From Thermoleophilia bacterium (GTDB lineage Bacteria; Actinomycetota; Thermoleophilia; Gaiellales; JAICJC01), in assembly GCA_025928435.1 (NCBI GenBank), contig JAICJM010000231.1, positions 1 through 5,659 of the forward strand: a DNA stretch of 5,659 nt, in the 5' to 3' direction. Both the position numbers and the translations under genes were made by a program. Shown here piece after piece: positions 1 to 5,398 of the stretch. The notes below the pieces were generated by a model. That model had not been told where the DNA came from and did not search any database. It saw nothing but the letters and a program-made list of their open reading frames with translations. The first letter of the stretch is position 1, and each line of letters begins with the position of its first letter.

Positions 1-2827
1 CGGCGGCCGCCGCCTCGGCCCGGGCACAGGCCTCGGCGGCCTCGTCGTGGCGGCCGAGCGCGATCAGCGCCTGGGCGCGGACGCCCTCCATCGTCGAGAG
101 CAGGTAGCGCTCGCCCATCGCCTCGAGCAGCTCGGCGTCGCGGCGGAGGTCACGCTCCGCCGCGGCGTGATCGCCGGCGAGCATCTCGACGGTGCTCGAG
201 TCGAGGGCGGTGGAGGCGCCGAGCACGCTGCCGCCGACATCGGTCAGCACCGCCCGCGCGCGGGCGTACAGCGCCCGGGCCTCGTCGAATCCCCCGCGCA
301 TCGCCTCGAGCTGCGCCCGGGCGCAGAGCGCGAGGCCCTCCGTGCGGTGGTCGCCGCCCGAGGCGGCCTCGATCTCGCGGCAGCGCTCGATCGCCTCCGG
401 GACGGGCATCGGGCCGAAGACGCAGGCCATCGTCAGGGCGCCCATGTTGCGCCGCTCCTGGCGGGTGTCGCCGGCCAGCCGGGCGCAGGCGATCGCGCGC
501 TCGACCGCGACGGTGGCCGGCCCGTACTCGAGCGCCGTCGCGTGCACCGAGCCGATGATCCGCCACGCTTTGGCGAGGCCGATCTGGTCGCCGACCAGCT
601 CGAAGATGCGGATCGCGCGCTCCGCCTCCCGCAGCGCCCTGGGGCCCCACTCGCCCTCGTCGTTGTAGAGCTGCACGAGCAGACGGCCGAGCTGGGCCTC
701 TGCGGCGAGCCGGTGGTCGCCGACGGCCCGGGCGGCCGCGATCGTTCCTGCCAGCACGCCGTCGGCCTCGCCGAACTCGCCCAGGTCCATGAGCGCCTCG
801 CCCAGGTCGGGGAGCAGCCCCAGGCGATCGGGATCGAGCTCCGGCATGAGGGCGACCGCCCGCCGCAGGAGCCCGGCCGCGGCGTGCATGTCGCCGCGGG
901 CGAACGCGCGCTGGCCCGCGCCCGCCAGCCGCTCCCCTGCACGGCGCCCGAGCTCGCGGCCGTGATCGTCGAGCGGCCCGAGGTCGGCCAGGTACGCGTG
1001 GGCCTGTTCGAGGTGGTACGCGGTGATCTCGGCGTATTCGGGTGCGCGCTCGCCGTTCACGCGATCGGCCCAGGCCACGAAGCGCTCGTGCATCTGCGCG
1101 CGGGTGCGCTTGAGCAGGCGCCGGTAGACGGCGTCGCGGACGAGGATGTGCTCGAACTGGTAGGAGTTCGGGTCGCCCATGACGGCCGTGTGCGAGCGAA
1201 TGAACCGGCGCCGCTCGACGGTGGACAGGCGCTCGGGGACACGCTCCCGGTCGCCCTCCGTCACGAGCTCCGTGACCGCCGCGCGCGGGAAGGTCAGGCC
1301 GGCGACGGCGGCCGGCTCCAGCACCGCCCGCTCGGGCTGGGCCAGCCGGTCGAGGCGGGCCGCCAGGAGGGCGAGGATGGTCGGGGGCACCTCGAGCTCG
1401 GCGCCCGGCACCTGCTCGTCCAGCATCGCCGCCATCTGCTCGACGAACAGGGGGTTCCCGTCGGAGGCGGTCACGATCCGCTCGACCGTCGCCGGGTCGA
1501 CCCGGCCCTCCCCGAGCAGCTGCCCGGCCATCGCGGCCGCGGCATCGGCTCCCAGGCGCTCGAGCATGATCCGTGAAGCCCTGGGCCCGTCGGGCACGGC
1601 GTCCTCGCGGTCGGCATACTCCGGGCGGGCGGTGCCGATGACGAGGCATGGGCGGCGCACGCGCTCGACGACGTCGGCGACGAGCTCGAGCAGCGTCGGC
1701 TCGGCCCAGTGCAGGTCGTCCAGCACGGCCACCAGGGGCCGGTCGGCGGCCAGGATCTCGAACAGCCGGCGGACGCCGAGGAACGTCTCCTCGACGGCGA
1801 AGACCGCCGGGACGAGGCCCATCGCCGACGCCACCCGGTCGGCGGCCTCGACGTCGCCGCCGGCCAGCCCCAGCACCTTGTCGCGCGCCACGGCGGTGGC
1901 GTCGTCGTCGGTGATGCCCGCAGCCGCCCGCACGGCCTCGGCGATCGGCCAGAACGTGATGCCCTCGCCGTACGGAAGACAGCGGCCGCGGATCACGGCA
2001 GCCGACCCGCCCAGGCCGTCCGCGAACTCGCGCAGGAGCCGCGACTTGCCGACGCCCGCCTCGCCGATCACGGTCACGAGCCGCCCGCCCGCATCCGCAC
2101 CCGCCGCCGCTGCCGCCGCGCGCAGCTGCTCGAGCTCGTCCGCGCGGCCGACCAGCGGCGTCGCCGCCGCCCGCTCCCGGCTCGCGAGGCCGACGAGCCG
2201 GTAGGCCGGCACCCGCTCGGCCTTGCCCTTCAGCTCGAGCGGCTCGACCGGCTCGGCCTCGACCGCGTCGCGGACAAGCGCGTGGGTGAGCGCGCCGAGC
2301 AGCGTCTCCATCGACGGGGCGGCCTGCTCCAGCCGGGCCGCGACGTTGACGGCGTCGCCGGTGGCCAGGCGCTGGTTCCCGGCCGCCTCGTCGGTCACGA
2401 CCTCGCCCGTGTTCACGCCGGTGCGGTTCGCCATCGTGACGCCGTAGTGGCGCTCGAGGTCCTCGTTCAGCGCGTCCAGGCCCGCGCGCATGTCGAGCGC
2501 GGCGCGCACGGCCCGCAGCGCGTCGTCCTCGTGCGCCTGCGGGAGGCCGAACACGGCCATGACGGCGTCGCCGATGAACTTCTCGACGGTGCCGCCGTGG
2601 CGCTCGATCGCCGCGCTCATCACCGCGAAGTAGCGGCCCATCACCTCGCGCAGCGACTCCGGGTCGAGCTTCTCGCCCATGGCGGTCGAGCCGGCGACGT
2701 CGCTGAAGAGGATCGTCACCGTCTTTCGCACCTCGGCCGACGGGGCGGCCGCGAGCGGCGTGCCGCAGAACCCGCACAGCCGGAACCGGGGCGGGTTCTC
2801 CTCGCCGCAGGCGGGGCAGATGACCAT
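1..2827 (-). CDS. Zinc-ribbon / class III nucleotidyl cyclase / STAND-type ATPase / TPR protein (C-terminus beyond window)
   Basis: About 942 residues are readable from ATG 2827 without a stop before the left edge. Visible in order: a zinc ribbon (C4, C7, C18, C21); a class III cyclase domain, about 34-210, with metal aspartates D43 (FSDVAGST) and D87 (KFIGDAVM), adenine-contact lysine K83, and transition-state N161 and R165 (GDAVNVAAR); an AAA_16-like ATPase with Walker A GEAGVGKS at 255-262 and Walker B VAVLDDLHWAE around 366-376; then alanine-rich TPR-like helices from about 620. The position that pairs with the lysine for base recognition, normally Asp or Thr, is L154. This architecture is common in actinobacteria as predicted signalling or regulatory proteins; the physiological ligand and the cyclic nucleotide made, if any, are unknown. 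The start is firm: an in-frame TGA lies two codons upstream. Only a weak GAAG precedes it, 11 bases after the cupin stop, so translational coupling is likely. Confidence 0.93.
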   Translation of the reverse strand, partial: MVICPACGEENPPRFRLCGFCGTPLAAAPSAEVRKTVTILFSDVAGSTAMGEKLDPESLREVMGRYFAVMSAAIERHGGTVEKFIGDAVMAVFGLPQAHEDDALRAVRAALDMRAGLDALNEDLERHYGVTMANRTGVNTGEVVTDEAAGNQRLATGDAVNVAARLEQAAPSMETLLGALTHALVRDAVEAEPVEPLELKGKAERVPAYRLVGLASRERAAATPLVGRADELEQLRAAAAAAGADAGGRLVTVIGEAGVGKSRLLREFADGLGGSAAVIRGRCLPYGEGITFWPIAEAVRAAAGITDDDATAVARDKVLGLAGGDVEAADRVASAMGLVPAVFAVEETFLGVRRLFEILAADRPLVAVLDDLHWAEPTLLELVADVVERVRRPCLVIGTARPEYADREDAVPDGPRASRIMLERLGADAAAAMAGQLLGEGRVDPATVERIVTASDGNPLFVEQMAAMLDEQVPGAELEVPPTILALLAARLDRLAQPERAVLEPAAVAGLTFPRAAVTELVTEGDRERVPERLSTVERRRFIRSHTAVMGDPNSYQFEHILVRDAVYRRLLKRTRAQMHERFVAWADRVNGERAPEYAEITAYHLEQAHAYLADLGPLDDHGRELGRRAGERLAGAGQRAFARGDMHAAAGLLRRAVALMPELDPDRLGLLPDLGEALMDLGEFGEADGVLAGTIAAARAVGDHRLAAEAQLGRLLVQLYNDEGEWGPRALREAERAIRIFELVGDQIGLAKAWRIIGSVHATALEYGPATVAVERAIACARLAGDTRQERRNMGALTMACVFGPMPVPEAIERCREIEAASGGDHRTEGLALCARAQLEAMRGGFDEARALYARARAVLTDVGGSVLGASTALDSSTVEMLAGDHAAAERDLRRDAELLEAMGERYLLSTMEGVRAQALIALGRHDEAAEACARAEAAAA

Positions 2828-2838
2828 CGGGCTTCAGT

Positions 2839-3219
2839 CTACGAGGCGGCCTCGCCGATCCACGCGCCGAACTCGGGCGCATCGGCGGGCGGCTCGGCCC
2901 CGACGCACACGACGCGCGTCCCCGGCTCGAGCGCGCGGAAGCTGCGGGTGACCGAGGTGTCGGCGACGGCGATCACCGTCCCCGGCCCGGCCTCGGACGT
3001 CTCCGAGCCGACCGTGAATTCGGCCCGGCCGGCGACGACGATGTACGCCTCCTGCTGGCCGCTGTCGGACTCGTCGTGCTCGGTGTCGATGGACTCGCCC
3101 GGGTCGCAGACGATGGCGTTGATGCCGAAGGCCGTGAGCCCGAGCCCGGCGTTCAGGGCCTGCCAGCGGCCGTACGGGGACGGGGTGACGGGATGGGTTG
3201 GGAGGTCGACGGTCGGCAT
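2839..3219 (-). CDS. Small single-domain cupin protein
   Basis: This is a 126-residue protein, the size of a stand-alone cupin beta-barrel. Cupin motif 1 is recognisable at about 40-66: PGESIDTEHDE, then E57 and the VVAGRAEFTV strand. Motif 2 is at about 78-101 (GPGTVIAVADTS, RALEPGT). The metal site looks reduced: H48 and E50 replace the usual HxH pair, E57 fits the conserved Glu, and motif 2 has no histidine; the only other His in the protein is H9. It may bind a metal through other ligands, or none. The substrate cannot be read from sequence; many such proteins are annotated only as cupin-domain proteins. ATG 3219 is supported by a good ribosome binding site. The gene lies 22 bases after nucS and 11 bases before the cyclase gene, so it is probably the middle gene of an operon. 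Confidence 0.9.
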   Translation of the reverse strand: MPTVDLPTHPVTPSPYGRWQALNAGLGLTAFGINAIVCDPGESIDTEHDESDSGQQEAYIVVAGRAEFTVGSETSEAGPGTVIAVADTSVTRSFRALEPGTRVVCVGAEPPADAPEFGAWIGEAAS

Positions 3220-3224
3220 TTGAG

Positions 3225-3231
3225 TCCTTTC
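3225..3231 (-). promoter_or_regulatory. Ribosome binding site of the cupin gene
   Basis: On the minus strand the bases read GAAAGGA, followed by a 5-base spacer (CTCAA) and the ATG at 3219. This is the only strong Shine-Dalgarno before any start in the window, and it fixes the cupin start. It lies inside the 22-base gap after the nucS stop, as expected for an internal operon gene. Confidence 0.8.
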
Positions 3232-3241
3232 GGATCGGGGT

Positions 3242-3907
3242 TCAGTCGAAGAGCGTGAGCTCGGGGGCCACCTCGCCCTTCAGCACGTCGTAGTCGACGG
3301 CGGTGAAGGCGAAGCCGCGAGCGTCGCACATGACCCGGGCCTGGGGTGCGATCTCCGGCGCGACGAGGATGCCGCGGCAGGGCGCGTGGGCGGGGTCGAG
3401 GTCGACCCGCTCGCAGTAGCGGGTCAGCTGCTCCACGTGGGCGGCGACGGCGCGCACCCGCTTCACCTCGACCACGACGGTGCGCCCGTCGGCGTCGCGG
3501 CAGAAGAGGTCGACGGGGCCGACGTCCGTGAAGCGCTCGCGCGAGATCACCCGCAGGCCCGATTCGATCAGCTCGGGCGCCTGCTCGAGCAGCACGTGCA
3601 TCTGCCGCTCGGCCCCGTCGCGTTCGAGCACTGCATCGTCCGAGAGTTCGACCACCGAGTCCTGGATCACGTCCTCGAGCACGATCACGAGCGACTCGCC
3701 GGACGCCGCCCGGTGGACGCGGATCACGTCGCCGTCCTCGGTCACCGACGTCGGGCCGGCCATGTAGTTGAGCGGCTTGAACCCGTAGTCGGTGTGCACG
3801 CACAGGCTGCCGTCGTCCTTGAACAGGATCACCCGGTCGCCGGCGCCGAGGCGGGTCGTGGCACGGCCGTGGTAGGCGATCTCGCAGCGGGCGACGAGGA
3901 GGCGCAT
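3242..3907 (-). CDS. nucS: Mismatch-specific endonuclease NucS/EndoMS
   Basis: This 221-residue protein matches actinobacterial NucS in length and sequence. The N-terminal DNA-binding/dimerisation half has the family pattern from residue 1 (MRLLVARCEI, then VILFKDDGS and FKPLNYM at about 26-49). The C-terminal RecB-like nuclease half has GPVDLFCRD (D133), VVVEVKR (E147, K149) and VEQLTRY (Q160). D133, E147 and K149 are the expected metal-dependent catalytic residues. In actinobacteria and archaea, which often lack MutS/MutL, NucS cleaves both strands near mismatches and supports replication fidelity. The protein ends ELTLFD; ELTLF (216-220) resembles the sliding-clamp-binding consensus QLxLF, in line with clamp activation known for this family. 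ATG 3907 is chosen because family homology begins there; longer in-frame starts would overlap the divergent gene. It heads the minus-strand operon. Confidence 0.95.
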   Translation of the reverse strand: MRLLVARCEIAYHGRATTRLGAGDRVILFKDDGSLCVHTDYGFKPLNYMAGPTSVTEDGDVIRVHRAASGESLVIVLEDVIQDSVVELSDDAVLERDGAERQMHVLLEQAPELIESGLRVISRERFTDVGPVDLFCRDADGRTVVVEVKRVRAVAAHVEQLTRYCERVDLDPAHAPCRGILVAPEIAPQARVMCDARGFAFTAVDYDVLKGEVAPELTLFD

Positions 3908-3915
3908 CGCGGGAC

Positions 3916-3921
3916 AGGCTA
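3916..3921 (-). promoter_or_regulatory. Candidate -10 box of nucS (TAGCCT)
   Basis: On the minus strand TAGCCT, fitting the actinobacterial TAnnnT pattern, ends 8 bases before the nucS ATG. That spacing would put the transcript start at or next to the ATG. No Shine-Dalgarno is visible, which also favours a leaderless mRNA. I find no recognisable -35 at the usual distance, so the call is tentative. Confidence 0.4.
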
Positions 3922-3931
3922 CCGGCGCCGG
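3922..3931. repeat. 10-bp perfect palindrome in the nucS divergent promoter region
   Basis: The bases CCGGCGCCGG read the same on both strands and sit immediately upstream of the candidate nucS -10 box. The position would suit an operator for a dimeric regulator, but short GC palindromes arise often by chance in DNA of this composition. Confidence 0.25.
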
Positions 3932-3951
3932 GGGATGGCCGAGCGAGGGCG

Positions 3952-3957
3952 TAGGGT
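3952..3957 (+). promoter_or_regulatory. Candidate -10 box of the membrane protein gene (TAGGGT)
   Basis: TAGGGT fits TAnnnT and ends 11 bases before ATG 3969, predicting a leader of only a few bases. The AGGG within it is too far from the ATG to be a good Shine-Dalgarno. No clear -35 element is visible. It shares the 61-base gap with the nucS promoter. Confidence 0.35.
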
Positions 3958-3968
3958 CCGACCGGATC

Positions 3969-4646
3969 ATGCAGGCACCAGCGACGTGGGAGCGGTACGC
4001 CTGGGCGGGAGGCATCGTCTTCGTGCTCGCGCTCCTGGCCGAGTCGATCGTCGCCGTCGGGATCGGACTGACACACCAGGACTCCGCCGCGACGATCGCC
4101 ACGGGGCTCCACGCCCACGAGGGGCGCATGATCGCGATCGCCTGCATCTCGATCGTCTATGCGGTCGCGTTCGTCGTCTACCTGTGGAAGCTCTACTGCC
4201 TGCTGCGTGGCGATCCGGCGCGACCCGACGACCTCGGCATCCTCGTGCTCGTCGGTGGCGTGCTGTTCGTGACGCTCCATGCCGTCAGCGACATCGGGAT
4301 CACCGGGATGCTGGGCGCGCGGGTGGCCTCCTATTCGGCCGCCCACGACCAGGGGCTCTCGTTCTCGCTCTATTACCTGACCTACGCGCTCGACAGCGTC
4401 GCAGACGTGTTCGGCAGCCTCGCGTTCCTGGCAGCCGGGCTGCTGATCCTCCGCAAGGGCGACCTGCCGCGGCGGCTCGGGTGGGTGGCGATCGCGACGG
4501 CGCCGTTCCTGCTGCTCCAGGGCTTCGGCCTCGGTGGCGTGATCGCGACGTTCGGCCTGGCCCTCGATCTCGTCGGGTTCCTCCTTCTGCTCGTGTTCGT
4601 CGCCGCGACCAGCGTCGCCGGCTACAGGCTCACGAGCAGCCGGTAG
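3969..4646 (+). CDS. Predicted six-span integral membrane protein of unknown function
   Basis: This 225-residue protein has about six hydrophobic segments, at roughly 11-33, 53-79, 88-112, 134-161, 170-188 and 190-217, joined by short loops; no cleavable signal peptide is apparent. Basic residues between spans 2 and 3 (about 74-86) and between spans 4 and 5 (RKGDLPRR, 162-169) suggest those loops are cytoplasmic. Several acidic residues fall inside predicted spans: E25, D108, D142, D146 and D200, with H104 near D108. Length and layout recall the DUF4386-type membrane proteins, but I cannot assign the family with confidence, nor a function. It is divergent from nucS, and its last 25 bases overlap the 3' end of the opposing methyltransferase gene. 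The ATG is chosen for its position just downstream of a -10-like box and directly before the first span. Confidence 0.85.
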   Translation: MQAPATWERYAWAGGIVFVLALLAESIVAVGIGLTHQDSAATIATGLHAHEGRMIAIACISIVYAVAFVVYLWKLYCLLRGDPARPDDLGILVLVGGVLFVTLHAVSDIGITGMLGARVASYSAAHDQGLSFSLYYLTYALDSVADVFGSLAFLAAGLLILRKGDLPRRLGWVAIATAPFLLLQGFGLGGVIATFGLALDLVGFLLLLVFVAATSVAGYRLTSSR

Positions 4647-4648
4647 CC
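4620..4648. terminator. Candidate bidirectional terminator hairpin across two convergent stop codons
   Basis: Arms 4620-4630 (GGCTACAGGCT) and 4638-4648 (AGCCGGTAGCC) pair at 10 of 11 positions around a 7-base loop (CACGAGC). The single mismatch is 4626 against 4642. The arms contain both stop codons: CTA at 4622-4624 is the minus-strand TAG, and TAG at 4644-4646 ends the plus-strand gene. Because the repeat is inverted, transcripts from either side fold the same hairpin. There is no T-run on either side, so it is not a classical intrinsic terminator; hairpins without U-tracts have been proposed in actinobacteria. Confidence 0.5.
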
Positions 4649-5377
4649 CAGGTCGAGCTCGTCCAGCTTGAGCAGGTCGCGGTTGCGCTCGTGCCACGCG
4701 CCCGAGTCGAGGTCGCCCCGCAGGGCGGCGACGGCGCGATCGACCGGCGCGCCGAGCCGGCTCAGGTTCGACATGCCCGCGCGCACGCGCGGGTCGAGGT
4801 AGGCCTCCGGGCGGCGCCAGAAGGCGGCGAAGAAGCCGTCCGCGCAGTCGTGCGGCACCGGCACCGGCGTCACCGCGGCCCCGCCGAGCCATTCGCACAC
4901 CTGCGCGATCGCCGGCATCCGGGCGCGGTCGAGCGCGATGCTCTCCGGCAGGTAGTCGCGCACGAGCCAGAACGCCTCGGCGAGGTCGGGGTCCCAGGTC
5001 AGGATCACGACGCGGCGGGCGACCCGCCGCATCTCGGCCACCCCGCGGCGCGGATCGGCCCAGTGGTGGATGGTGAGCACCGCGAGGGCGGCGTCGCACG
5101 CGCCGTCGGGCAGCGGGATCCGCTCGGCCGCCGCCTGGACCGCCGGCGCGGCGCCCTCCGGCCGCTGGGCGATCATCGCAGCCGACGGCTCGACGGCGAG
5201 CACGGTCTGGGGCGGCTCGTACGACCCCGTGCCGGCGCCGACATTCACGACCGATGCCGCGTCGCCGAGCGCCGCCCGGATCGCCGCCTCCACGCGCGGA
5301 TCGGGCCGGCGCGTGGAGGCGTAGGTGCGCCCGATCTCGTCGTAGATCGCCCCCGCCCGCGCGGCACCGTCGTCCAT
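4622..5377 (-). CDS. Class I SAM-dependent methyltransferase
   Basis: This 251-residue protein has a Methyltransf_11/25-type Rossmann domain. The SAM-binding motif I is VVNVGAGTGSYE at 43-54. Strand 2 ends in the acidic E63 (VLAVEP), expected to hold the ribose. AERIPLPDGACDAA at about 84-97, followed by LTIHHWAD, matches the motif II/III region. The N-terminal IYDEIGRTYASTRRPDPR (11-28) is typical of a large actinobacterial family of uncharacterised methyltransferases. The C-terminal half (about 130-251) is likely the substrate-binding cap; the substrate is not evident, and a small molecule is more likely than a macromolecule (inference). ATG 5377 is preferred over in-frame upstream starts because the family similarity begins about ten residues in, and longer versions would run through the opposing peptidase gene. 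No Shine-Dalgarno is visible. It is convergent with the membrane protein gene. Confidence 0.92.
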   Translation of the reverse strand: MDDGAARAGAIYDEIGRTYASTRRPDPRVEAAIRAALGDAASVVNVGAGTGSYEPPQTVLAVEPSAAMIAQRPEGAAPAVQAAAERIPLPDGACDAALAVLTIHHWADPRRGVAEMRRVARRVVILTWDPDLAEAFWLVRDYLPESIALDRARMPAIAQVCEWLGGAAVTPVPVPHDCADGFFAAFWRRPEAYLDPRVRAGMSNLSRLGAPVDRAVAALRGDLDSGAWHERNRDLLKLDELDLGYRLLVSL

Positions 5378-5385
5378 GTCGTCAC

Positions 5386-5391
5386 TACGAT
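5386..5391 (+). promoter_or_regulatory. Candidate -10 box of the M16 peptidase gene (TACGAT)
   Basis: TACGAT differs from TATAAT at two positions, fits TAnnnT, and ends 7 bases before ATG 5399, so transcription would begin at the A of the start codon. No Shine-Dalgarno fits between it and the ATG. Any -35 element would lie inside the 5' end of the methyltransferase gene; none is obvious. Confidence 0.55.
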
Positions 5392-5392
5392 A
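5387..5392 (-). promoter_or_regulatory. Candidate -10 box of the methyltransferase gene (TATCGT)
   Basis: On the minus strand TATCGT ends 9 bases before ATG 5377, predicting a leader of about 0-3 bases. It shares five base pairs (5387-5391) with the plus-strand TACGAT, so the two divergent genes may use one symmetric element. No convincing -35 was found. Confidence 0.5.
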
Positions 5393-5398
5393 CGCGCC

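Larger units (their letters stand above)
1..3907 (-). other. Putative operon nucS - cupin - cyclase/ATPase
   Basis: Three co-directional genes are separated by 22 and 11 bases, with no terminator-like hairpin in either gap and room for a promoter only upstream of nucS (3908-3968). Co-transcription is inferred from spacing and strand alone. Whether the unit continues past the left edge cannot be seen. Confidence 0.7.

Noticed and set aside
47..1576. Plus-strand open frame of 509 codons antisense to the cyclase/ATPase gene
   Set aside because: Its product is rich in Arg, Ala, Gly and His without any domain, as expected opposite a high-GC gene. The minus-strand frame carries ATPase and TPR features throughout.
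150..2882. Minus-strand open frame of 910 codons overlapping the cyclase/ATPase gene in another frame
   Set aside because: It is Arg/Pro/Gly-rich low-complexity sequence. The real frame starts at 2827 and shows the zinc ribbon, cyclase and Walker motifs in order.
1709..3223. Plus-strand open frame of 504 codons across the cyclase and cupin genes
   Set aside because: It spans two genes on the other strand, has no recognisable motif, and both opposing genes have clear family signatures.
3908..4147. 80-residue N-terminal extension of NucS using an upstream ATG at 4147
   Set aside because: NucS homology begins at MRLLVARCEI (ATG 3907). The extension would cross the divergent promoter region and the opposing gene and has no family similarity.
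3153..5099. Minus-strand open frame of 648 codons crossing nucS, the membrane gene and the methyltransferase gene
   Set aside because: It is compositionally biased, runs through three well-supported genes in other frames and shows no domain; long stop-free frames are common at this GC.
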